From the NCBI GenBank assembly GCA_001515955.1, contig LOES01000207.1, forward strand, positions 1-7,696: a DNA stretch of 7,696 bases, read 5' to 3'. A program made the position numbers and the translations under genes. Numbering within the stretch: position 1 is the stretch's first letter; the number at the start of each line of letters is the position of its first letter. Positions 1 to 5,696 of the stretch are shown here, piece after piece. The DNA comes from Clostridia bacterium BRH_c25 (GTDB lineage: Bacteria; Bacillota_A; Clostridia; Lutisporales; Lutisporaceae). Under the pieces are notes generated by a model that was given only the letters and a program-made list of their open reading frames with translations, had not been told where the DNA came from and searched no databases.

Positions 1-146
1 ATAGCAACATTTAACAAAACATTTTCCTTTCCTAACACGGGAGGCTCAGGAATTTCTTCCTAAACCCTTATGGGACTTGCCCATTCGGTCATAGCTTCAT
101 AGATAACCTTAGAAGCGACGACTCGGAAAACTTATATTTCTATTCA
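1..146 (-). other. Possible structured leader RNA of an off-window gene
   Basis: No convincing gene is visible here. Read on the minus strand, the stretch lies directly downstream of a promoter-like pair (147-175) and holds several potential hairpins. These are a 5-bp stem 70-74/80-84 (ATGGG/CCCAT), a 7-bp stem with one wobble pair 46-52/57-63 closed by a GAAA tetraloop, and a stem 87-92/103-108 that competes with another at 94-98/112-116. This layout would suit a riboswitch, an attenuator or another structured 5' leader. I do not recognise a named RNA family, and the gene it would precede is outside the window. Stems this short also occur by chance, so this is a tentative call. Confidence 0.35.
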
Positions 147-175
147 ATTATATACAATATGATTACTTTTGTACA
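147..175 (-). promoter_or_regulatory. Candidate sigma-A-type promoter reading off the left edge
   Basis: On the minus strand, TGTACA (170-175) is followed by a 17-base spacer and a perfect TATAAT (147-152). The -35 box matches the TTGACA consensus at four of six positions. Transcription would begin near 140 and run toward base 1. The promoter sits immediately after the stop codon of the formate-family channel gene, where no intrinsic terminator is visible, so the next gene may receive both read-through and its own transcription. Confidence 0.5.
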
Positions 176-181
176 GCCTTT

Positions 182-991
182 TTAAGCTTTTGCGTTTCTT
201 GCCGGAATAAGTGATGCAGACTTCATGTATGCTACATAGTAGAAAAACGGAACGATAAGTGCTCCACCTATCAGGTTGCCGATTGTAACAGGCAAAAGGT
301 TGTTCAGCCAAATCTGTCCCCAAGTCACAGGTGCTCCCAAGAACATCCCGAGAGGTATAAAGTACATATTCGCAACGCTGTGCTCGTACCCGGACAGCAC
401 AAAGAGCATAATCGGGAACCAGCAGGCAAATATCTTACCTATTACGTCCCTTGCTCCTGTAGCCATCCAAACCGCGAGAACAACTATAATATTACAAAGT
501 ATTCCTCTTATTATTGCAGGTACAAAAGCTATTGCTACTTTATTTTTTGCTATTCCTATGGCAAGTTCAGCGGCTGGTGATCCTGGTGCCATTAGCCCGG
601 AATTTGCAATAACGATTGCCAATAATACTGAACCTATGAAATTAGCAATATATACAAAAATCCAGTTCCTATAAATATCTGACCATTTGTAACGGCAGTT
701 AAGGCATCCTAATGTCATAAGATTGTTACCTGTAAAAAGCTCTGCACCACAGATAACTACAAGCATAAGTCCCACAGGGAAAGCCCCGGCAAATGCAAAC
801 TTCTGTAAGCCAGGATCAATTTTTGTCAGCGATTGTCCCACAGTAATCGCTCCCTGCGCTCCAAAGCCTATAAATACGCCTGCGAAAATTCCAAGTACAA
901 GCATCTGTGAAATTGTAAGCTTTGCTTTTGCTGAACCGGCATCGCATGTTGCCTGCGCAATTTCCTTTGGAGTAAGAATTCGTTTCTCCAT
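182..991 (-). CDS. Formate/nitrite transporter (FNT) family channel
   Basis: A 269-residue inner-membrane protein of the FocA/NirC family, pentameric channels that move small monovalent anions such as formate, nitrite or hydrosulfide. Both family signatures are visible: VICGAELFTG at residues 79-88, and GILCNIIVVLA at 163-173, where the usual Cys is Val. The central pore histidine is His204 in the GYEHSVANM segment, and Lys151 lies where FocA has its conserved lysine. About six hydrophobic segments and normal family length indicate an intact gene. The ATG at 991 is chosen because GGAGGG lies nine bases upstream; an in-frame TTG at 1012 precedes that site and is unlikely. The gene follows carbonic anhydrase, fdhD and mobA, which favours formate as the substrate, but sequence alone cannot exclude nitrite, hydrosulfide or bicarbonate. 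It has its own promoter at 1029-1057. Confidence 0.93.
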   Translation of the reverse strand: MEKRILTPKEIAQATCDAGSAKAKLTISQMLVLGIFAGVFIGFGAQGAITVGQSLTKIDPGLQKFAFAGAFPVGLMLVVICGAELFTGNNLMTLGCLNCRYKWSDIYRNWIFVYIANFIGSVLLAIVIANSGLMAPGSPAAELAIGIAKNKVAIAFVPAIIRGILCNIIVVLAVWMATGARDVIGKIFACWFPIMLFVLSGYEHSVANMYFIPLGMFLGAPVTWGQIWLNNLLPVTIGNLIGGALIVPFFYYVAYMKSASLIPARNAKA

Positions 992-1000
992 TTTAATAGA

Positions 1001-1006
1001 CCCTCC
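1001..1006 (-). promoter_or_regulatory. Ribosome binding site fixing the FNT channel start
   Basis: GGAGGG on the minus strand lies nine bases before the ATG at 991. It falls inside the reading frame if translation began at the upstream TTG (1012), so it argues for the ATG. Confidence 0.85.
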
Positions 1007-1028
1007 AATCAAAAACTTTGTGAAAAAC

Positions 1029-1057
1029 TATATATAAGTTTAACATTTTTTTAACAA
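1029..1057 (-). promoter_or_regulatory. Candidate promoter of the FNT channel gene
   Basis: On the minus strand, TTGTTA (1052-1057), a 17-base spacer and TATATA (1029-1034) form a plausible sigma-A promoter. The predicted start near 1022 leaves a leader of about 30 bases before the ATG at 991. The -35 box and most of the spacer lie in the proximal copy of a 25-bp tandem duplication. The distal copy repeats the -35 element (1077-1082), but the matching -10 there is poor (TATTGT). Confidence 0.5.
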
Positions 1058-1083
1058 TATAAGTTTAACATTTTTTTAACAAT
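1032..1083 (-). repeat. 25-bp tandem direct repeat, two copies, upstream of the FNT gene
   Basis: Bases 1032-1056 are repeated exactly at 1057-1081, and the match continues two more bases to 1083. On the minus strand each copy contains TGTTAAA twice, so four copies of this heptamer occur at relative offsets 0, 11, 25 and 36. The unit includes a run of seven A residues. The array overlaps the promoter of the channel gene and may be a regulator-binding or DNA-bending element, or a simple replication-slippage duplication. Confidence 0.9.
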
Positions 1084-1135
1084 CTGTCTATAATTGTTGA
1101 AGGGTTTTTATAAATTTTACCGCATTTATTTTTTT

Positions 1136-1669
1136 TTATGCTACAACCTCAATTTCACCTGTGTTCGGGTCCATCATCAGTCCATGTATACTCACATCCT
1201 TGGGGATATACGGCGACTCTTTCAGCTTAAGAACTGCATCCCTGACATTCTCCATTTCATCCTTCAATAGTCCGAACCATTCTTCTATATCTATCGCTTC
1301 AATTGCATCTGCGGGAATACCCTTTTCCGCCATCTTCACTCTTATGCCTTCCACTGTCTGCTTCCTCATTCCACAATCCCCGTGTCCTACCACATATACT
1401 TCCTTCAAATCCATCAGTACTGTTCCTACCGCTACACTTCTAATAACGTCACTGCAATTGTTTCTGATAATATTGCCGGCATTCTTCAGCATTTTAATAT
1501 CGCCTCTGTTAAAACCCATTGCAGCTTCCAAAAGCTCTACAAGCCTTGTATCCATACAGGTGAATACCATTATGTCCTTATGAGCATGTCCGCTTATTGG
1601 CTTGTCCTCTCCTGCACTCTTTCTTTTCTGCACAAATCTCCTGTTGTGCTCCAGTATCTTCTCTAACAT
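1136..1669 (-). CDS. Beta-class carbonic anhydrase
   Basis: A 177-residue cytoplasmic zinc enzyme that interconverts CO2 and bicarbonate. The zinc ligands of the beta class are all present: Cys38 in CMDTR, and His96 and Cys99 in HGDCGM. The catalytic Asp40/Arg42 pair lies in the first motif, and the conserved LKNAGN segment is at 61-66. The short length and motif arrangement resemble the compact archaeal/clostridial Cab-type enzymes. The start is well supported: AGGAGG ends five bases before the ATG. The gene begins 30 bases after the fdhD stop with no terminator or promoter visible between, so it is probably cotranscribed with mobA and fdhD. In that setting it may supply or remove CO2/bicarbonate for formate dehydrogenase or other carboxylating reactions; that role is inferred from context. 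Confidence 0.95.
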   Translation of the reverse strand: MLEKILEHNRRFVQKRKSAGEDKPISGHAHKDIMVFTCMDTRLVELLEAAMGFNRGDIKMLKNAGNIIRNNCSDVIRSVAVGTVLMDLKEVYVVGHGDCGMRKQTVEGIRVKMAEKGIPADAIEAIDIEEWFGLLKDEMENVRDAVLKLKESPYIPKDVSIHGLMMDPNTGEIEVVA

Positions 1670-1699
1670 GATGACCTCCTAAAATACAGCTATTACAAC

Positions 1700-2482
1700 T
1701 TAAAGCTTTACCCTTCCGGGATTACTATATATATTCATTCTCTGCCCCCGGGCAAAGCCAATTATTGTTATTCCAAGATTATTTGCAAGCTCTACTGCCA
1801 GGTCAGTAGGTGCAGACCTTGATACTATCACAGGTATTTGACCCTTGGCAGCCTTTATGAGCATTTCAGAAGACACCCTGCCGCTTGTAAGTACTGTCTT
1901 GTCAAACAGTTCAATATTCTTTAAGGAAGCTTCCCCAATAGTCTTGTCCATAGCATTATGGCGCCCCACATCTTCGTGAAAAAGCAAGATGCCCTCATCA
2001 GTACCGAGAGCAACACTGTGAACCCCGCCTGTGTTCAGGAACAATTCAGATCTTTTGTTAAAATCCCTCATAAGCTCAAGTATCGCTTGTGCACTAAGTA
2101 TTATATCGCTAGATACCTTCCTGCAGCTTAGTGAATCCATCGCATTATAAAAGGTGGAACCTTTGCCGCAGCCGGTGGTCATTGTTCTCTTTCCCTGCAG
2201 CTTCTTTGCAATAAAGCTGCTCTCATGGGTATTTACATCCGCTATGCCTTTTTCTTCATCTATACTGATTTTCTTTATGTCATCCTTGCTCTTTATAATA
2301 CTTTCAGAAAGCAGGAATCCAACGATCAGACAGTCAAGTCTTGATGGGGTACAGAGTAATGTGATGAACTCTTCACCGTCCAGTATAATGGTCAAGGCAT
2401 ACTCTTTGACTACAATATCATCAATTGATGACATCGTGCCATTTTCATACTTTATTATTGGAATATCCCTGGTCAGTTCCAT
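1700..2482 (-). CDS. fdhD: Formate dehydrogenase accessory sulfurtransferase FdhD
   Basis: A 260-residue cytoplasmic protein needed for active molybdenum or tungsten formate dehydrogenase. In E. coli, FdhD takes sulfur from the cysteine desulfurase IscS and passes it to the bis-MGD cofactor. Family landmarks are visible in order: TPSRLDCLIVGFLLSE (45-60), TTGCGKG (102-108), TGGVHSVAL (151-159), HEDVGRHNAMDK (169-180), TSGRVSSEML (199-208) and GFARGQRMNIYS (242-253). Length is normal. One oddity is that the family's CxxC loop is reduced to Cys105 alone, the second position being glycine (CGKG). The ribosome site AGGAGG overlaps the TAG stop of mobA, and only 11 bases separate the genes, so translational coupling is likely. 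Confidence 0.95.
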   Translation of the reverse strand: MELTRDIPIIKYENGTMSSIDDIVVKEYALTIILDGEEFITLLCTPSRLDCLIVGFLLSESIIKSKDDIKKISIDEEKGIADVNTHESSFIAKKLQGKRTMTTGCGKGSTFYNAMDSLSCRKVSSDIILSAQAILELMRDFNKRSELFLNTGGVHSVALGTDEGILLFHEDVGRHNAMDKTIGEASLKNIELFDKTVLTSGRVSSEMLIKAAKGQIPVIVSRSAPTDLAVELANNLGITIIGFARGQRMNIYSNPGRVKL

Positions 2483-2493
2483 GCCTTCGCCTC

Positions 2494-3102
2494 CTAAACT
2501 TCCGACAGCCTCTCCCTCAGTCTTTCATAATCCTTAATGGTATTCACATTAGTGAACATTTCCCAGTCCGGACTGAATTCCCTTGCTTTTGCCTCACTGA
2601 TATAAAGTACATCGGAGTCTTTCAACAGCAAATTTATCTGCTTTTTGCCCTTCTCCATATTCTCTTCTATCCTGCCAATCAGACTTTTGGAATAAAAAGC
2701 ATTAAAGGGCTCAATCCATTCACCCAGTCTGGTTATAACCCCGTCAACCTTGCATTCATGCAATTCGATAAGCTCCTTCATATAATCCAGGTATTTGAGA
2801 TTTATGAAGGGCATATCACAAGCTACAATATAATTGTGCATACTTCCTGAGTTTTTCAGTCCTATATGTATCCCTGCCAGAGGCCCGAAATCCTTAACCT
2901 CATCCTCTACCAGCTTGAACCCGTATTTTTCATACTCCTCCGGCCTACTGGTAACAATTATTATCTCATTGAAAACCGTCTCCAGTTTTTCTGTTATCAT
3001 TTCTATCAAATACTTATCCCGGAGCTTGAGAAACTGCTTGTCAAAGCCCATTCTGCTGCTCTTGCCTCCGGCAAGTATTATTGCTGTATCCATATTTGCC
3101 AT
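2494..3102 (-). CDS. mobA: Molybdenum cofactor guanylyltransferase MobA
   Basis: A 202-residue cytoplasmic enzyme that transfers GMP from GTP to molybdopterin to form the guanine dinucleotide cofactor used by formate dehydrogenases. The nucleotide-binding motif LAGGKSSRMGFDK is at residues 10-22. Further family motifs are EDEVKDFGPLAGI (66-78), with the DxGPLxGI signature, ACDMPF (94-99), EPFNAFYS (131-138) and FTNVNTIKDY (183-192). The GTP-type motif and the neighbouring fdhD favour MobA over the CTP-using MocA. The first ATG (3102) is preferred because GAGG lies five bases upstream; the ATG at 3093, three codons later, is the alternative. It leads a probable mobA-fdhD-carbonic anhydrase operon from a promoter at 3155-3183. 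Confidence 0.92.
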   Translation of the reverse strand: MANMDTAIILAGGKSSRMGFDKQFLKLRDKYLIEMITEKLETVFNEIIIVTSRPEEYEKYGFKLVEDEVKDFGPLAGIHIGLKNSGSMHNYIVACDMPFINLKYLDYMKELIELHECKVDGVITRLGEWIEPFNAFYSKSLIGRIEENMEKGKKQINLLLKDSDVLYISEAKAREFSPDWEMFTNVNTIKDYERLRERLSEV

Positions 3103-3154
3103 TTTGACCTCACAGAACTATATGCCTCCGGCACTTATTTTCATATCCATAACC

Positions 3155-3183
3155 TTTATATCATACCTTTATTCCAGTTGCAA
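3155..3183 (-). promoter_or_regulatory. Candidate promoter of the mobA operon
   Basis: Minus-strand TTGCAA (3178-3183), a 17-base spacer and TATAAA (3155-3160) lie between the terminator of the phosphoesterase gene and mobA. A start near 3148 gives a leader of about 46 bases, which contains a small hairpin sequence TGCCGGAGGCA (3123-3133). Confidence 0.55.
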
Positions 3184-3219
3184 TTCATTTTACATATAAT
3201 TGTTAAAATATAAACATAT

Positions 3220-3240
3220 AAAAAAGGAGCCCCAAGCTCC
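3220..3240 (-). terminator. Intrinsic terminator after the phosphoesterase gene
   Basis: On the minus strand GGAGC, a five-base loop TTGGG and GCTCC form a stem followed directly by six T residues. An alternative pairing uses the AGGAGC that overlaps the TAG stop codon. This separates the DUF1189-phosphoesterase unit from the mobA operon. Confidence 0.8.
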
Positions 3241-3244
3241 GCTC

Positions 3245-3730
3245 CTAATCAAAGTATATTATTTCTCCCCTTATATCCTCGTTCACGTACAGTATCCCCA
3301 AGGAGTACCTGGGCTCAAACCTTCTTGAGGTCGGTGAGCCGGGATTAAAGAACAGAACTCCGTTAATAACCTCATTATGGGCTTTGTGGCTGTGTCCATA
3401 CACCACACAATCTACATTATCCCCTGTGAATTCAGCGTAAGCGTTCATGTAGGTACGTCCCCTGCTGGTCCCGTGAGTCAGACCTATTTTCTTCCCATTG
3501 GCAGTAATTATCCTTTTTGTCCCGTATCTGTCCAGCATTTCATAACTGTCATTGTTTCCTGCAACTGCATATACAGGAGCAATCGTCGCAAGCTCAATGA
3601 CAACCTCTTCAATCAGGATATCCCCTGCATGCAGTATCATATCCACGCCGTCAAATACCTCATATATGATATTGGGAAGCAGCTTGGCACTGCTTCTGAT
3701 ATGTGTATCAGAAATCACTCCTATTTTCAC
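3245..3730 (-). CDS. YfcE/MJ0936-family metallophosphoesterase
   Basis: A 161-residue cytoplasmic enzyme of the calcineurin-like superfamily, with a two-metal site that cleaves phosphodiester or phosphomonoester bonds. Metal-binding motifs are complete: SDTH (Asp8, His10), HAGD (Asp37), GNND (58-61), THG (His86) and GHSH (His113, His115), followed by NPGS (129-132). The physiological substrate of this subfamily is generally unknown. A GTG start at 3730 is chosen because GGAGG lies nine bases upstream and the SDTH motif then falls at the usual position. The in-frame ATG at 3751 has no good ribosome site. With the GTG start, the gene overlaps the end of the DUF1189 gene by 23 bases in another frame, so coupled translation is likely. 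Confidence 0.9.
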   Translation of the reverse strand: MKIGVISDTHIRSSAKLLPNIIYEVFDGVDMILHAGDILIEEVVIELATIAPVYAVAGNNDSYEMLDRYGTKRIITANGKKIGLTHGTSRGRTYMNAYAEFTGDNVDCVVYGHSHKAHNEVINGVLFFNPGSPTSRRFEPRYSLGILYVNEDIRGEIIYFD

Positions 3731-4526
3731 CTGTCGTATCCTCCGGTTCATTCTCTGCGTCCGGCTCAGCTGTTTCGTCCCTGCAGCTTATAACAGCCAT
3801 AGCCACATATAGCATGGATATCCCCCAATATATAAGTCCAAATCCCGGTACAGGATAGCCATATAGGTTAACAGCCAGCTGTACGAGCATTGGAAGTGTC
3901 AGGGCATATATGCTTATATTCAGCATATTATTAAATTTAAGCCTGCCTCTCAGCATTGAATTGGCAATTAGCCCCAATAATGCCAGTATGACGGCATTAA
4001 GCAGCTTCCAGCCCAATACAAAAATAAAACCGAAAGCAATAAATATAAACACAATCCAGCTGAGCTTGGGCAAAAATTCCATCACATCTGATTTTGTAAG
4101 AGTAATTCCTTTCAGCTCGGTCAAGCTGAATTCCCTGGTCTCTATCTCGCTTCTTTTCACATATATCATATTCCTGGTTATGAGCATTCCGCTCCCTACA
4201 TCCTTCAATACGCTTTCTGTCACCTGTCCTGTAGTGTCGATAACGAAAGCCTCATTGGTACTGCTGCTTATATAGTAGGGCATCTCGCCTTCAAAGCTGA
4301 ATTCACCGTTTTCCAGCCTGAACTCCGGAATATTTGAACTCAGATTAGCGACCAGATCATCCACTGCTATTCTGGTTACTACAAAAGTCCTTGTTCCACT
4401 TATAAAATAGATAATAAGGAAAAGCAGCAGCAGATATACAAAACTTCTGCTGAACTTATTATTCTTAATGCTTCTGTAGAACTTGAAATCAATTACGCTT
4501 TCCCTCATCTGCATGAAAAAATTCAT
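3708..4526 (-). CDS. DUF1189-family membrane protein
   Basis: A 272-residue integral membrane protein resembling the DUF1189 family, whose function is not established. A short cytoplasmic N-terminus with basic residues precedes one membrane segment (about 29-44). Next comes a soluble region of about 110 residues (45-155), probably outside the membrane, then four hydrophobic segments near 156-172, 174-190, 203-222 and 228-248. The tail (249-272) is strongly acidic and probably cytoplasmic. GGGAGG lies eight bases before the ATG. The gene has its own extended -10 promoter just upstream and overlaps the downstream phosphoesterase gene, whose ribosome site lies within the sequence encoding the acidic tail. 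No catalytic motif was recognised, and any role in envelope stress or signalling would be speculation. Confidence 0.82.
   Translation of the reverse strand: MNFFMQMRESVIDFKFYRSIKNNKFSRSFVYLLLLFLIIYFISGTRTFVVTRIAVDDLVANLSSNIPEFRLENGEFSFEGEMPYYISSSTNEAFVIDTTGQVTESVLKDVGSGMLITRNMIYVKRSEIETREFSLTELKGITLTKSDVMEFLPKLSWIVFIFIAFGFIFVLGWKLLNAVILALLGLIANSMLRGRLKFNNMLNISIYALTLPMLVQLAVNLYGYPVPGFGLIYWGISMLYVAMAVISCRDETAEPDAENEPEDTTGENRSDF
3740..3744 (-). promoter_or_regulatory. Ribosome binding site fixing the phosphoesterase GTG start
   Basis: GGAGG lies nine bases before the GTG at 3730 and inside the 3' end of the upstream DUF1189 gene. It lies downstream of the ATG at 3751, which argues against that start. 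Confidence 0.75.
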
Positions 4527-4559
4527 TCCATCCGCCTCCCTGTTTGCATATCACTGACT

Positions 4560-4565
4560 ATTATA
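4560..4565 (-). promoter_or_regulatory. Extended -10 promoter of the DUF1189-phosphoesterase unit
   Basis: The minus strand reads TGGTATAAT, a perfect -10 hexamer with the TGn extension. No good -35 box is found at 16-18 bases upstream, where the amrS terminator hairpin lies. The predicted start near 4553 gives a leader of about 27 bases. Confidence 0.5.
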
Positions 4566-4571
4566 CCAAAT

Positions 4572-4598
4572 AAAAAGGCAACTTTGTTGCACTTTTTT
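4572..4598. terminator. Intrinsic terminator after amrS, apparently bidirectional
   Basis: GCAAC, loop TTT and GTTGC (4578-4590) form a 5-bp stem. On the minus strand the stem is followed by one C and TTTTT (4572-4576). On the plus strand it is followed two bases later by six T residues (4593-4598). It should stop transcription from amrS; no plus-strand gene nearby obviously needs it. Confidence 0.75.
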
Positions 4599-4603
4599 CG
4601 CTA

Positions 4604-4641
4604 GGAACCCTATGGCTCCCTTCGACGGATGCTTCGCATCC
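4604..4641. repeat. Two adjacent inverted repeats in the amrS 3' region
   Basis: A perfect palindromic hairpin, GGATGC TTC GCATCC (4627-4641), sits beside an imperfect one, GGAACC CTAT GGCTCC (4604-4609/4614-4619), with one wobble pair. Neither is followed by a T run on either strand. They lie between the amrS stop and its terminator. They look like extragenic palindromes of the kind dispersed in bacterial genomes, but only one such copy is present here. Confidence 0.6.
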
Positions 4642-4664
4642 TGAGACAATCCTCCGGTAAATAA

Positions 4665-5678
4665 TTATATTCCTGTTATATTTACTACTTTACCGCATTT
4701 GGAGCATATACCCTCGTCCAAGTGTTCAATGAATATGCCTCCTGCCCTTCTTATAAGCAGAGCGCCGCACTTGGGACAATATGTATTTGAATCCTCACTG
4801 TGAAGATTGCCTATGTACACGTACTCCAGATTGCTGCTTGCCGCTTTTTTCAGAGTCTTCAACGTTTCCGCCGGCGTAGGCTCTTCTTCCATCTTATACA
4901 TTGGAAAATACCTTGATAGATGGAGCGGAATTGCGGGGTTGATAGCTGCCAGCCATTTTGAAAGCTTATCCATCTCCTTTTCACTATCATTACGGCCTGG
5001 AACAATGAGAGTGGTAACCTCCACATGGCATTGGACCGCGGCTGTCTCGACAGTGCGCTTCACATGTTCAAGACTGCCCCCGCATATATCCCTGTAATAT
5101 TCCTCGGTAAATCCTTTTACATCTATATTCATCGCATCTATATAGGGCAGCAGCGCAGATATTGCCTTTTCATTGATATATCCGTTAGTCACCAGTATAT
5201 TTTTGTAGCCCTTGTCTTTAATATATCTGGCTGTTTCTAATACATACTCATACCATATTGTCGGCTCATTGTATGTGTATGCTATCCCGATGCAATCCTC
5301 TTCCTGCCTGCACAAGCTTAGCAGATAGCCTTCCGAGGCTTCATACAGAGCTCCTGCTCCCATCTTCTCCTCCGCACCACGCTGTGCAATGTGATGGTTC
5401 TGGCAAAAGCTGCATCTGAAATTGCAGCCCACAGTTCCCAGGGACAGAACATATTTCCCAGGAAAGAAGTGATAAAGCGGCTTCTTCTCCACAGGATCCA
5501 TTGCCACTGCAGAAATTTTCCCGTAATTATGAGTGTAAAGGGTGCCTTCAATATTGTTCCTTACTCTGCATACCCCGAATTTGCCCGGTGCAATGGTGCA
5601 CTCATGGGGACAAAGCCTGCAGATTACCTTATGCCCTTCAAGTCTTTCATAATGCATTGCTTCCTTTAATTGATCCAT
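4665..5678 (-). CDS. amrS: AmmeMemoRadiSam system radical SAM enzyme AmrS
   Basis: A 337-residue cytoplasmic radical SAM protein. The [4Fe-4S] motif is CNFRCSFC (Cys85, Cys89, Cys92) with the CxxxCxxC spacing. Other core motifs follow: YTYNEPTIWYEY (134-145), TNGYI (164-168), DVKGF (186-190) and the C-terminal YVYIGN strand (286-291). Two extra cysteine sets flank the core: an N-terminal group Cys20, Cys23, Cys27, Cys37, and a C-terminal zinc-ribbon-like CPKC/CSKC (Cys301, 304, 325, 328). Older annotation calls such proteins pyruvate formate-lyase activating enzyme, but no glycyl radical enzyme is adjacent. GGAGTG lies seven bases before the ATG, which is 18 bases after the stop of the fused AMMECR1 gene, so the two are one operon. 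Its target is unknown from sequence. Confidence 0.93.
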   Translation of the reverse strand: MDQLKEAMHYERLEGHKVICRLCPHECTIAPGKFGVCRVRNNIEGTLYTHNYGKISAVAMDPVEKKPLYHFFPGKYVLSLGTVGCNFRCSFCQNHHIAQRGAEEKMGAGALYEASEGYLLSLCRQEEDCIGIAYTYNEPTIWYEYVLETARYIKDKGYKNILVTNGYINEKAISALLPYIDAMNIDVKGFTEEYYRDICGGSLEHVKRTVETAAVQCHVEVTTLIVPGRNDSEKEMDKLSKWLAAINPAIPLHLSRYFPMYKMEEEPTPAETLKTLKKAASSNLEYVYIGNLHSEDSNTYCPKCGALLIRRAGGIFIEHLDEGICSKCGKVVNITGI

Positions 5679-5696
5679 ATTGAATCACTCCATTGC

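Noticed and set aside
60..125. A minus-strand open stretch of about 20 codons beginning RVVASKVIYEAMTEW and ending in TAG, considered as a gene or transposase remnant
   Set aside because: It is very short, has no start codon with a ribosome site, has a stop three codons upstream, and matches no family I recognise. A structured leader explains the region at least as well.
1032..1083. A CRISPR array, suggested by the repeated unit
   Set aside because: The two copies are directly adjacent with no spacers, only two exist, and no cas gene is present.
1085..1135. A terminator after the carbonic anhydrase gene
   Set aside because: The stretch is A/T-rich on the transcribed strand but contains no stable hairpin before a T run, so read-through into the channel gene remains possible.
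3103..3154. A molybdenum cofactor riboswitch in the mobA leader
   Set aside because: The predicted leader is only about 46 bases with one small hairpin, too short for that RNA class.
3377..3793. Plus-strand reading frame of 138 codons opposite the phosphoesterase gene
   Set aside because: Shadow of the real gene on the other strand, whose metal-binding motifs are complete.
4665..5678. Annotation of the radical SAM protein as a pyruvate formate-lyase activating enzyme
   Set aside because: No glycyl radical enzyme is adjacent, flanking cysteine clusters are present, and the operon partner is an AMMECR1 protein, which identifies AmrS.
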